NCBI RefSeq assembly: GCF_036924745.1
Contig: NZ_JAZHSD010000001.1
Span: 7,439,001 to 7,503,000, forward strand
Length of the DNA: 64,000 bases
Direction: 5' to 3'
Source: Bradyrhizobium sp. AZCC 1693
GTDB lineage: Bacteria > Pseudomonadota > Alphaproteobacteria > Rhizobiales > Xanthobacteraceae
Part shown: positions 25,017 through 32,655 of the stretch, one piece after another
How positions within the stretch are numbered: the first letter of the stretch is position 1
Layout: each line of letters opens with the position of its first letter
The notes under the pieces: model-generated
Database searches by the model: none
Told to the model about the DNA's origin: nothing
What the model saw: the letters and a program-made list of their open reading frames with translations, nothing else
Translations under genes and position numbers: made by a program

Positions 25017-25340
25017 TCACTTCTTGTCGATCTTCGTGACCGCGTCCGTCTTGTCGATCTTCGTGATGGTCCTGGTCCCCGCCGCGTCGCTCACGGCAAA
25101 GCTCACCCTGTCGCCGGCGTGCAGGGCATTCAGCCGTGCGCCATCCTGGACCTTGAATTCTTCGGTCGCGGCGCCGGCGTTCGCGCCGGTGGTGCCATCA
25201 GGCATATCCTTGATCGAGATCGTGCCGGTGATCCGGTCTATTCTGGTCACCATCCCGGTCCGCATTTGCTGGGCAAGAGCGGACGTACCGGCGATGCTGA
25301 GGGCCGCGGTGGCGGCCATAATCATCCCTGCGATTTTCAT
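25017..25340 (-). CDS. Small periplasmic CusF-like protein
   Basis: From the ATG at 25340 the product is 107 residues with a signal peptide (GMIMAATAALSIAGTSALA). The mature part reads MRTGMVTRIDRITGTISIKD, EEFKVQDGARLNALHAGDRV and SFAVSDAAGTRTITKIDK, matching the OB-like fold of CusF copper chaperones. The CusF methionines and tryptophan that bind Cu(I) are not conserved, so metal binding is doubtful. Confidence 0.6.
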   Translation of the reverse strand: MKIAGMIMAATAALSIAGTSALAQQMRTGMVTRIDRITGTISIKDMPDGTTGANAGAATEEFKVQDGARLNALHAGDRVSFAVSDAAGTRTITKIDKTDAVTKIDKK

Positions 25341-25475
25341 GAAATACTCCGGCTGTGGGACGTCTGCGATAAGCCGGAATTGCGGCATTAGTTCCGCGCC
25401 GAAGCGGGATTGCGGCATTTTCTTCAAGGCAAGAATTAAAGTTGCGGCCCTGATTCAACCAGAACCGATGAAGTT

Positions 25476-26591
25476 CTAGGCCGCACCGGCCTCGGGCTCG
25501 AGTTCGGTTTCCGTCACCGTGCGGTTACGGCCGAGCCGCTTGGCTTGATACAGCCCGCGGTCACAGCGCTCGATCATGGCGTCCGCGGATTCGGCGAGGC
25601 GGAATTGCGCCACCCCGATCGAAACCGTAATGCTGCCGATCTCCTTGCCGGTTGCGCGGCGGGTCAGCTTCGCTTCGGCAATGCGGCGGCGAATGCGCTC
25701 GGCGACCGACGTACAAGCCTCGAGGTCGGCGCCCGGAAGCACCGCGATCAATTCCTCGCCGCCATAGCGGGCTGCGAGATCGACTTCGCGAACGCCTTCC
25801 TGCAGGACCTTGGCCACCAGCCGGAGCACCTGGTCGCCGACCTGATGGCCATAATCGTCGTTGAATTTCTTGAAGTGATCGATGTCGATCAGGAAGACGC
25901 TGAGAGCCTCGTCCTTTTCCATCGCCGTGATCTGGGCGAGGCGGAGAAATTCATCCATCGAGTGCCGGTTGGCAAGCCCGGTCAGCGCATCGGTGTTGGA
26001 GCGTTGCTCGGCCGCCTTCAAGGAGTCGCGGATGCTGTCCAGTTCCTCCGAGGTGGCGGCGAAATTTGCCTCCAGCGTTGCGGCTCGCGCCGTCGCCTTT
26101 GACAATTCATCAACCAGTTTCGCAATGATCGTCCGGGGATCGCTGGTTCCGGCGGCTTCGGAGGACACTTCGCCGAGCGCCTTGATGTGGGTCTGGTTGT
26201 CGGTGACGGCGGTATTCAGGAACTGCTGGGCGGTCGCTATCAGCCCGCTCAATTGCTCGGGAAGGTCACCGAGCGGGTCGGGGCTGGACTGCGGCGTCAC
26301 ATAGGTAATGTAGAGTTCGTGGTTGATCGCCGGGTCGAATTTGCGCTTGCCAGCGATCAGGATATCGATGGTCTTGCGCAGCGCCAGCGAATTGCCCAGG
26401 GAATATTCGAACCAGACCGCAAAATTGGTCGGGGTGGCAGGAACTGATTGCTGCGCCATCAACCGCATAGCCCGGTCGGCAATCGTCGTTGCGTATTCGG
26501 CGTCCATATCGCCGATAGGCTGGCCTGCCATCGTTTGACCCGGTGATGCGTTTGCTACGAAAATTCGTTTCCCTGGCATCCATTTGTGCAC
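25476..26591 (-). CDS. Diguanylate cyclase (GGDEF domain)
   Basis: Up to 371 residues, soluble. The N-terminal 170 residues are helical, with a conserved AVWFEYSLGNSLALRKTID stretch near 60. A coiled coil (LEANFAATSEELDSIRDSLK) leads to the GGDEF domain: NTDALTGLANRHSMDEFLR, IDIDHFKKFNDDYGHQVGD and the active site YGGEEL. It should make c-di-GMP; no RxxD inhibitory site is obvious. The start is uncertain (26591, 26579 or 26531). A near-CtrA box lies just upstream at 26599. Confidence 0.88.
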   Translation of the reverse strand: MHKWMPGKRIFVANASPGQTMAGQPIGDMDAEYATTIADRAMRLMAQQSVPATPTNFAVWFEYSLGNSLALRKTIDILIAGKRKFDPAINHELYITYVTPQSSPDPLGDLPEQLSGLIATAQQFLNTAVTDNQTHIKALGEVSSEAAGTSDPRTIIAKLVDELSKATARAATLEANFAATSEELDSIRDSLKAAEQRSNTDALTGLANRHSMDEFLRLAQITAMEKDEALSVFLIDIDHFKKFNDDYGHQVGDQVLRLVAKVLQEGVREVDLAARYGGEELIAVLPGADLEACTSVAERIRRRIAEAKLTRRATGKEIGSITVSIGVAQFRLAESADAMIERCDRGLYQAKRLGRNRTVTETELEPEAGAA

Positions 26592-26598
26592 GAAGGAA

Positions 26599-26613
26599 CT
26601 AATCTGACCTTAA
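26599..26613 (-). promoter_or_regulatory. Near-match CtrA box before the diguanylate cyclase gene
   Basis: CTAATCTGACCTTAA; read on the minus strand this is TTAA-N7-TTAG, one base from the CtrA consensus. It lies 8 bp upstream of the first possible start of the cyclase gene, or about 70 bp upstream if translation begins at 26531. Confidence 0.35.
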
Positions 26614-26689
26614 ATTCGCTCAGAAACTCCGCGGCAAATACGTAACCAATATTGACCTATTTGGCCGTGGAACTTGCGGAAACCGGCCG

Positions 26690-27445
26690 CTAGCTGCCGC
26701 CGTAACTCTGCACCAGGCTCCCCGCCACCAGCGACCAGCCGTCGACCAGCACGAAAAAGATCAACTTGAACGGGAGCGACACCACGACCGGCGGCAGCAT
26801 CATCATACCCATCGACATCAGGACCGATGCGACCACGAGATCGATGATCAGGAAGGGGAGGAACAGCAGGAAACCGATCTCGAAAGCGCGTTTCAGTTCG
26901 GAGATCATGAAGGCCGGGACCAGGATCCGCAGCGACAGGTCTTCCGGCGTTGCCGGCAGCGGCTCGCCGGAGAGGTCGACGAACAGCTTCAGATCCTTTT
27001 CACGAACGTTCTTCTGCATGAAGCCGCGCAGCGGCACCGAAGCCTTTTGCAGCGCTTCCTCGACCCCGATCTGGTTGGCGACAAGCGGCTTGATGCCGTC
27101 GTCATAGGACCGCTGCAGGACGGGGCCCATCACGAACGCGGTCAGGAACATCGCGAGCGCAATGATCACCGAATTGGGTGGGGCGGTCGCGGTGCCCAAT
27201 GCGGTGCGCAGCAGCGACAATACGACGACGATCCGCGTAAACGAGGTCATCATGATGAGGATCGACGGCGCGATCGACAGCACCGTCAACAGCGCGATCA
27301 ACTGGATCGCGCGCTCGGTGACCCCGCCGCCGCCCTGGCCGAGACTGATGCTGATATCCTGCGCCAACGCCGGATCGGCGAGCGATCCGGCGGCGGTCAG
27401 GACTAGGAAAAATAAAACTCTACGCGGAGAAGTCGCCGGCCTCAC
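26690..27445 (-). CDS. fliP: Flagellar export apparatus protein FliP
   Basis: 251 residues with a signal peptide (ending AGSLADPALA) and four membrane segments. Signatures are LSIAPSILIMMTSFTRIVVV near residue 55, RTALGTATAPPNSVIIALAMF near 80 and LPFLIIDLVVASVLMSMGMM near 200. FliP forms the core of the type III export gate with FliQ and FliR. It overlaps fliO by 4 bp. Confidence 0.96.
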   Translation of the reverse strand: MRPATSPRRVLFFLVLTAAGSLADPALAQDISISLGQGGGGVTERAIQLIALLTVLSIAPSILIMMTSFTRIVVVLSLLRTALGTATAPPNSVIIALAMFLTAFVMGPVLQRSYDDGIKPLVANQIGVEEALQKASVPLRGFMQKNVREKDLKLFVDLSGEPLPATPEDLSLRILVPAFMISELKRAFEIGFLLFLPFLIIDLVVASVLMSMGMMMLPPVVVSLPFKLIFFVLVDGWSLVAGSLVQSYGGS

Positions 27446-28500
27446 GAAGGGTTCTTCGGCCGGCCCAGTAGGGACGCCATCTCGTCTTCGAGATTTTCGA
27501 AGCCGCTCTTCTGAGGGGCCGGCGTGGGAGCAGGGGGCTCGCCGCGGGCGGTGCGGGCAGGCGGCGTTTCCGGTGCCACCGGTGGCGCCACCGGTTCGGC
27601 CGGCCGGCGCAGGGCGGCTTCCAGCCGCTGCGCCATCTCGGCGAGATTCTGGTCGGCACTGGAAGGCGCGGGGGCCGGCGGAGGAGGAGGTGGTGGTGGT
27701 GGCGCGGCTGCGCGTTCCGGCGCTCGGGTCGGCGCCTCGCGGACAGGCGGCGCCTCACGGACAGGCGGCACCTCACGGATAGGCGGTGCTTCGCGGGCTA
27801 TCGGTGCTTCGCGGACTGACGCTGGATCGCGGACCGGCGGTGCCTCGCGGGCTGGCGGTGCCTCGCGGACTGGCGGTGCCTCGCGGACTGGCGGTGCCTT
27901 GGCCAGCTCGCGCTGCGGCCGGGGCATCAGCGGTTCGGGACGGGTCAGGCGCGGCGGCCCCGCTTCGGGACGACCGCTGATCGATTCCGGCGCAAAGCCC
28001 GTCAATGGTTCGCTGCGGCGCTCCGGCGGCGGCGCCGGGCGGCGGATTTCGTCGGCGAAGGAGGGCCGTGCGGGGCGCGGCGGCGGCTCCGGCATTTGCG
28101 GTTCGGCATGATGATCGTCGGCCGATCGCGAATCGGATCGTGCCGCCTCCTCGCTCCAGGCGGCATCGGGCAGCGGCGCGATGCGCGGCGGCTGCTCGCC
28201 GACGGCCGGGCGCGGCGCCATCTGGTCGCGGTTGGGCATCGCGCGCACGATGTTGGGTTCGACCACGATGTCGCTCGGGCCGCCAATCATCAGGAGATGC
28301 TCGACATTGTCGCGCCGTACCAGCACCAGGCGCCGGCGGCCGTCCACGGCAGCGGCGTCGATCACGGCGAGCCGCGGCATCCGTCCGCGCTGCGTGCCGG
28401 CGCCGATGCGGTTGTTGGCGTAGCGGCGAACCAGCCATGCGAACACGCCGATCAGCGCCAGAACGGCGATGAATGCGAAGAGGAATGTCAGTGTCTGCAT
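27442..28500 (-). CDS. fliO: FliO-type flagellar biosynthesis protein with long proline-rich repeat tail
   Basis: 352 residues. The N-terminal membrane helix (LTFLFAFIAVLALIGVFAWL) and following MPRLAVIDAAAVDGRRRLVL, VRRDNVEHLLMIGGPSDIVV match FliO, the assembly helper for FliP. FliO is usually about 100-150 residues. Here a tail of about 240 residues is rich in proline, arginine and glutamate, with REAPPV-type hexapeptides around residues 195-255. The downstream overlap with fliP supports the assignment. Confidence 0.85.
   Translation of the reverse strand: MQTLTFLFAFIAVLALIGVFAWLVRRYANNRIGAGTQRGRMPRLAVIDAAAVDGRRRLVLVRRDNVEHLLMIGGPSDIVVEPNIVRAMPNRDQMAPRPAVGEQPPRIAPLPDAAWSEEAARSDSRSADDHHAEPQMPEPPPRPARPSFADEIRRPAPPPERRSEPLTGFAPESISGRPEAGPPRLTRPEPLMPRPQRELAKAPPVREAPPVREAPPAREAPPVRDPASVREAPIAREAPPIREVPPVREAPPVREAPTRAPERAAAPPPPPPPPPAPAPSSADQNLAEMAQRLEAALRRPAEPVAPPVAPETPPARTARGEPPAPTPAPQKSGFENLEDEMASLLGRPKNPS
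27731..27899. repeat. 18-bp tandem repeats inside fliO
   Basis: About nine copies of an 18-bp unit close to GCCTCGCGGACTGGCGGT run head to tail, encoding hexapeptides of the REAPPV type. The three copies nearest 27899 are almost identical, pointing to recent copy-number change by slippage. The frame is kept because the unit is a multiple of three. Confidence 0.85.
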
Positions 28501-28934
28501 TCTTTAGTCCCCGGCCACGGGCCGTTCTCCTGGATTGCTGGCTTCAAGTGCGGTCTTAGGTCTTGCTGTCCGAGCATGTTCCCCCGGGAATACGGTTCCC
28601 GGCATCCTGACCATGCCCCGAAGCGATCCGCAGACGGCGAATCACGCCCGAGATCAGCCTTATTTCTTAATTCCCCGCGGCGAACGCCGCCGTCCGGTTA
28701 ACTAATAGACCAAGAATCGCTTGAGCCAAAACGACTTCTGAGCGCCCCAAGCCGCGTTGGCCGCTGCTGGTTAACGCAGTTTTCGTGGCGAAAATGCGCT
28801 CGTTTTGCCGCTGTCAGCCGGTATTGGCTGATGGCGACGGCGATCGAGCGTAATTTTAACCAGCCGTTAACCATACACCGGGCAAATTCTGCCTACCTCG
28901 CGGCGTCTGCCAGAGGTTAACGGGGACCAGCTCG
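28501..28934. promoter_or_regulatory. Divergent flagellar control region, fliO-fliP / flgB operon
   Basis: 434 bp without a gene between divergent flagellar operons. GTTAAC occurs four times (near 28697, 28771, 28866 and 28916), and the third is part of a perfect CtrA box (separate entry). GC content dips around 28840-28900. Transcription of both operons probably starts here. Confidence 0.65.
28856..28870 (+). promoter_or_regulatory. CtrA box, perfect TTAA-N7-TTAA, upstream of flgB
   Basis: TTAACCAGCCGTTAA is an exact TTAA-N7-TTAA, 65 bp before the flgB start. CtrA boxes control early flagellar operons in Caulobacter and relatives. The CtrA-activating kinase CckA is encoded in the same window. 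Confidence 0.75.
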
Positions 28935-29345
28935 ATGGCCATCAACGATCTTCCGATCCTGTCGGCGCTGCGCACCAAGATGCAGTGGCACCAGGAACGC
29001 CAGCGCGTGCTCGCCGAAAACGTGTCCAATGCCAATACCCCGAATTTCAGGCCGAGCGACCTGGTCGAGCCGAAGTTCGACAACAAGGGCGCGAACGTCG
29101 GCGGTGCGATGGGCTCGCTTGGCATGATGCGCACCTCATCGACCCATATCGGCGTTTCCGGCGGCGCACCAAGCTTCAGAGGAGACGGCGGCAAGGACGG
29201 CTTTTTGACCAAGCCTGCCGGCAATTCGGTCAATCTGGAAGACCAGATGCTGAAGGTCTCGGCCAACCAGATGGACTATGCGGCCGCCACTTCGCTCTAC
29301 ACCCGCAGCCTGGGCCTGCTCAAAACCGCCATCGGAAAACGCTGA
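28935..29345 (+). CDS. flgB: Flagellar proximal rod protein FlgB
   Basis: 136 residues. LPILSALRTKMQWHQERQRV followed by LAENVSNANTPNFRPSDL is the conserved rod motif, and NQMDYAAATSLYTRSLGLLK is the C-terminal helix. FlgB is the most proximal rod subunit. It heads flgB-flgC-fliE-fliQ-fliR-flhB. Confidence 0.95.
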   Translation: MAINDLPILSALRTKMQWHQERQRVLAENVSNANTPNFRPSDLVEPKFDNKGANVGGAMGSLGMMRTSSTHIGVSGGAPSFRGDGGKDGFLTKPAGNSVNLEDQMLKVSANQMDYAAATSLYTRSLGLLKTAIGKR

Positions 29346-29371
29346 CGCGCCGCGATTAGGAGAACCGGGTC

Positions 29372-29797
29372 ATGGCAGATGATGGAAGCGATTTCGCCCG
29401 CTCGATGAGCATCGCGACCTCAGGGTTGCGCGCGCAGGCAGGGCGGATGCGGGTGATCTCGGAAAACATCGCGAATGCGGATTCCACGGCGCCGACCGCC
29501 GCCGGCAATCCCTATCGCCGCAAGGTGCCGACATTCTCGTCAGCGCTCGATCGCACGCTCGACGCAAGGGTGGTGACGCTCGGCAAGGTCAGGACCGACC
29601 AGTCGGAGTTTCGCGTCAAGCATGAGCCGAGCAATCCGGCGGCGGACGCGGCCGGCAACGTCAAATACCCGAACGTCAATCCGCTGGTCGAAATGACCGA
29701 CATGCGTGAGGCGCAGCGGTCCTATGAAGCCAACCTCAACATCATCAGCGCCACGCGCCGCATGATCCAACGCACGCTCGACATCCTCAAGGCCTGA
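29372..29797 (+). CDS. flgC: Flagellar proximal rod protein FlgC
   Basis: 141 residues. ARSMSIATSGLRAQAGRMRV, ISENIANADSTAPTAAGNPY and the C-terminal EMTDMREAQRSYEANLNII, SATRRMIQRTLDILKA are textbook FlgC. AGGAGAACC precedes the ATG. It is co-transcribed with flgB. Confidence 0.96.
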   Translation: MADDGSDFARSMSIATSGLRAQAGRMRVISENIANADSTAPTAAGNPYRRKVPTFSSALDRTLDARVVTLGKVRTDQSEFRVKHEPSNPAADAAGNVKYPNVNPLVEMTDMREAQRSYEANLNIISATRRMIQRTLDILKA

Positions 29798-29813
29798 ACA
29801 GGAACCATAGAAA

Positions 29814-30125
29814 ATGGCTTCACCCACCGTTGCAGCAAACGCCTACGCCGCGCTTTCGCGCATCATGGAATCCGGCGGCGCCGAGAAGGGCGGCCAATCC
29901 GCCGGCGGCCCGTCCTTCAGCGCGCTGCTCAAGGACGCGGTGGGAAGCGTGCTGGATGCCGGCAAGAAATCCGACGCCCAGACCATGGCGATGAGTTCGG
30001 GCAAGGCCAACGTCATGGACGTGGTGACGGCGGTCGCAGAGACCGACGTCGCGGTCTCGACGCTGGTATCGGTGCGCGACCGGGTGATCCAGTCCTACGA
30101 GGACATCATGAAGATGCCGATCTGA
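29814..30125 (+). CDS. fliE: Flagellar hook-basal body adaptor FliE
   Basis: 103 residues. GPSFSALLKDAVGSVLDAGK in the middle and NVMDVVTAVAETDVAVSTLV, SVRDRVIQSYEDIMKMPI at the C-terminus match FliE, which links the MS ring to the rod. It lies 17 bp after flgC. Confidence 0.95.
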   Translation: MASPTVAANAYAALSRIMESGGAEKGGQSAGGPSFSALLKDAVGSVLDAGKKSDAQTMAMSSGKANVMDVVTAVAETDVAVSTLVSVRDRVIQSYEDIMKMPI

Positions 30126-30127
30126 CG

Positions 30128-30212
30128 GTGGCGAATTGCGAATAGGGAGTGGCGAATAGCGTGACGGGCAGTTCTGAGATCCATTCGCTATTCGCCACTC
30201 GCCATTCGCGTG
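30128..30212. repeat. Palindromic repeat between fliE and fliQ
   Basis: GGAGTGGCGAATAGCG and CGCTATTCGCCACTCGCC are complementary arms, with further GCGAATTGCGAATA / CATTCGC pieces outside, and a central loop of about 22 nt. This GAATAGCGAATGG-type repeat is common in Bradyrhizobium spacers. Its position inside an operon suggests it may affect transcript processing between fliE and fliQ. Confidence 0.8.
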
Positions 30213-30251
30213 CTTCGAGATAACGGAACAAGTGAAACTGAGAGAATTGAA

Positions 30252-30515
30252 ATGACCGGTGCTGAAACCCTCGACGTGGCGCGCGATGCGATCTGGACCA
30301 TCGTGGTGGTGTCGTCGCCCTTGATGGTGATCGGGCTCGTGGTCGGCGTCGTGGTCTCGCTGTTCCAGGCGCTGACCCAGATCCAGGAACAGACGCTGAT
30401 CTTCGTGCCGAAGATTCTCGCGATCTTCGTCACGCTGTTGCTGGCGTTGCCGTTCATGGCGGATTCGCTGCACAGTCATATGATGCGGATATCGTCGCGA
30501 ATCATAGGCGGTTGA
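30252..30515 (+). CDS. fliQ: Flagellar export apparatus protein FliQ
   Basis: The start at 30252 gives 87 residues, the normal FliQ length. There are two membrane helices (TIVVVSSPLMVIGLVVGVVV and PKILAIFVTLLLALPFM) flanking FQALTQIQEQTLIFVPK. FliQ is part of the FliPQR export gate. Confidence 0.95.
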   Translation: MTGAETLDVARDAIWTIVVVSSPLMVIGLVVGVVVSLFQALTQIQEQTLIFVPKILAIFVTLLLALPFMADSLHSHMMRISSRIIGG

Positions 30516-30529
30516 TGCATTGTAAATGA

Positions 30530-31300
30530 ATGCGCGTCGACATATCGCTGCTGCCGGCCCTTGCCGCCACCTTCATGCTGGTGTTTGCCCGCGTGGGCGC
30601 CATGGTGATGCTGTTGCCGGGATTCGGCGAGAGCAACATCCCGGTGCGCGTCAAGCTTGCGATCGCGCTCCTGCTGACGCTGATCATCCTGCCGCTGCAC
30701 CGCACCGCCTACCACGTCGACCTGACCTCGATGACAGCGCTCGGCGTATTGATGGTGCACGAGATCGTCATCGGCATCGTGCTCGGCGCCACCGCGCGCG
30801 TCACGCTGTCGGCGCTGGCAGTGGCGGGTTCGGTGATCGCCCAGCAGCTCGGCCTCGGCTTCGTCACCGCCGTCGATCCGACCCAGGGGCAACAGGGCCT
30901 GCTGATTGGCAACTTCCTCACCATTTTAGGCATGACGCTGCTGTTTGCCACCGACAGCCATCATCTCGTGATCGCGGCGTTGAACGAGAGCTATCGTATT
31001 TTTTCGCCGGGCGAGCTGATGCCGAGCGGCGACGTCGCGGCGCTGGCGACGCGCGCCTTTGCCACCGCCTTCAAGATCGGCATGCAGCTCGCGGCGCCGT
31101 TTCTGGTGTTCGGCCTCGTCTTCAATATCGGGCTTGGCGTGCTGGCGCGGCTGATGCCGGCGATGCAGGTTTATTTCGTCGGCGTGCCGCTGTCGATCAT
31201 GGTGGGCTTTCTGATCTTCGCGTTCGTCCTCACCGGAATGATGGCGACCTATCTCAACTACTTCATCGGCGTGATGCACGAGCTGACGCCGCTGAAATAG
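30530..31300 (+). CDS. fliR: Flagellar export apparatus protein FliR
   Basis: 256 residues with about six membrane segments. ATFMLVFARVGAMVMLLPGF, VRVKLAIALLLTLIILPL and QQLGLGFVTAVDPTQGQQ match FliR. It begins 14 bp after fliQ and is separated from flhB by a repeat element. Confidence 0.94.
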   Translation: MRVDISLLPALAATFMLVFARVGAMVMLLPGFGESNIPVRVKLAIALLLTLIILPLHRTAYHVDLTSMTALGVLMVHEIVIGIVLGATARVTLSALAVAGSVIAQQLGLGFVTAVDPTQGQQGLLIGNFLTILGMTLLFATDSHHLVIAALNESYRIFSPGELMPSGDVAALATRAFATAFKIGMQLAAPFLVFGLVFNIGLGVLARLMPAMQVYFVGVPLSIMVGFLIFAFVLTGMMATYLNYFIGVMHELTPLK

Positions 31301-31387
31301 AGCATGATCCGGAAAAGTGGGTACTGGTTTTCCCTGGCGACAAACGCGGAGCGCGTTTGCGCGGAGATCATGCTCAAACAAAATGCT
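31300..31387. repeat. Rhizobial palindromic element (AGCATGATCCGGAAAAG type) between fliR and flhB
   Basis: GAGCATGATCCGGAAAAGTG at the left and GGAGATCATGCTCAAACAA at the right are inverted ends of the widely dispersed rhizobial palindrome; the class is named from memory. A second small hairpin, AAACGCGGAGCGCGTTT, is in the centre. The flanking flagellar gene order is normal, so the element sits in a tolerated spacer. Confidence 0.85.
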
Positions 31388-31398
31388 AGGACGCCGCG

Positions 31399-32472
31399 AT
31401 GGCCGACGATACCGACGACAAAACAGAAGACCCTACGCAAAAACGTCTCGACGATGCGCTTGAAAAAGGGGACGTCGCCAAGAGCCAGGAGGTCAACACC
31501 TGGTTCATCATCGCGGGCGGCACGCTGATATTGTCGACCTTCTCGGGATCGGTCGGCGGCGGCATTCTGACGCCGCTGCGCAACCTGGTCGCCAATGCGG
31601 GTCAGCTTCGTGCCGACGGCGCGGCGCTGCTCGCGCTCGGCAACACGCTGGGCTATGCCGTGCTCGGCGCAATCGGCGTGCCGCTGTTGATGCTGGCGCT
31701 TGCCGCGATCGCCGGCAACATGATCCAGCACCGCCTGGTGTGGTCGTCGGAATCGCTGAAGCCGAAGTTCAGCAAGATTTCGCCCGGCGCCGGACTGAAA
31801 CGCATCTTCGGCAAGCAGGCGGTGGCGAATTTCGCCAAGGGCCTGTTCAAGCTGATCGCGCTCGGCGCCGTCATGATGGCGGTGCTGTGGCCCGAGCGCC
31901 ATCGCCTGGAATCGTTCCTGATGTTCGATCCTTCGGCGATCCTCGGCGTCACCACCAATCTGACGCTGCACCTGATGGGCGCGGTGGTCGCGATGCTGGC
32001 CGCGGTCGCGATCGCCGACTACTTCTTCCAGTACCGGCAATGGTACCAGCGGCAGAGGATGTCGCTGCAGGAGATCAAGGACGAGTTCAAGCAGTCCGAA
32101 GGCGACCCCCACATCAAGGGCAAGATCCGGCAGTTGCGCCAGCAGCGCATGAAGAAGCGCATGATGGCCGCCGTTCCCAACGCCAGCGTGGTCATCACCA
32201 ACCCGACCCACTATTCGGTGGCGCTGTCCTACGATCGCGGTATGTCGGCGCCGATCTGCGTCGCCAAGGGCGTCGACAACGTCGCGTTCAAGATCAGGGA
32301 AATTGCCAAGAAGCACGACATCCCGATCGTGGAGAACGTGCCGCTGGCGCGCGCGCTTCATGCCACCGTCGATATCGACGAGGAGATTCCGGTCGAGCAC
32401 TATCACGCGGTCGCTGAGATCATCGGCTACGTCATGAACCTGAAGAGCGGGCTTGCCGCCCGGAGAATGTGA
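31399..32472 (+). CDS. flhB: Flagellar export switch protein FlhB
   Basis: 357 residues. The N-terminal TEDPTQKRLDDALEKGDVAK, four membrane helices and a cytoplasmic C-domain with the self-cleavage site NPTH (Asn268) are all present. Cleavage there switches export from hook to filament subunits. GIGKQ-type text appears as KRIFGKQAVANFAKGLFK. It is the last flagellar gene of the operon, with cckA next. Confidence 0.96.
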   Translation: MADDTDDKTEDPTQKRLDDALEKGDVAKSQEVNTWFIIAGGTLILSTFSGSVGGGILTPLRNLVANAGQLRADGAALLALGNTLGYAVLGAIGVPLLMLALAAIAGNMIQHRLVWSSESLKPKFSKISPGAGLKRIFGKQAVANFAKGLFKLIALGAVMMAVLWPERHRLESFLMFDPSAILGVTTNLTLHLMGAVVAMLAAVAIADYFFQYRQWYQRQRMSLQEIKDEFKQSEGDPHIKGKIRQLRQQRMKKRMMAAVPNASVVITNPTHYSVALSYDRGMSAPICVAKGVDNVAFKIREIAKKHDIPIVENVPLARALHATVDIDEEIPVEHYHAVAEIIGYVMNLKSGLAARRM

Positions 32473-32655
32473 AGGAACCGCTGGAAATCGCCTTGAAATG
32501 CCTTCAATCTGTCAAATAGCTGCCTGATGGGCTTGCGCTTGCGGGGCCGATTCAGGCACTCAGGAGGGGTGCGCCAGCCGAACGCGGGGTTACCCGTGGC
32601 CGGTGGATCCCGACCGGCGCGTGACCGCCTCGCCGAAGGGCAACGCCGCTTCATT

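Noticed and set aside
27731..27899. Short repeats in fliO considered as a CRISPR array.
   Set aside because: Units are 18 bp head to tail with no unique spacers and remain in frame inside a coding sequence, so they are tandem coding repeats.
31300..31387. Considered as an insertion-sequence remnant in the flagellar operon.
   Set aside because: There is no transposase frame or target-site duplication; the ends match the dispersed rhizobial palindrome.
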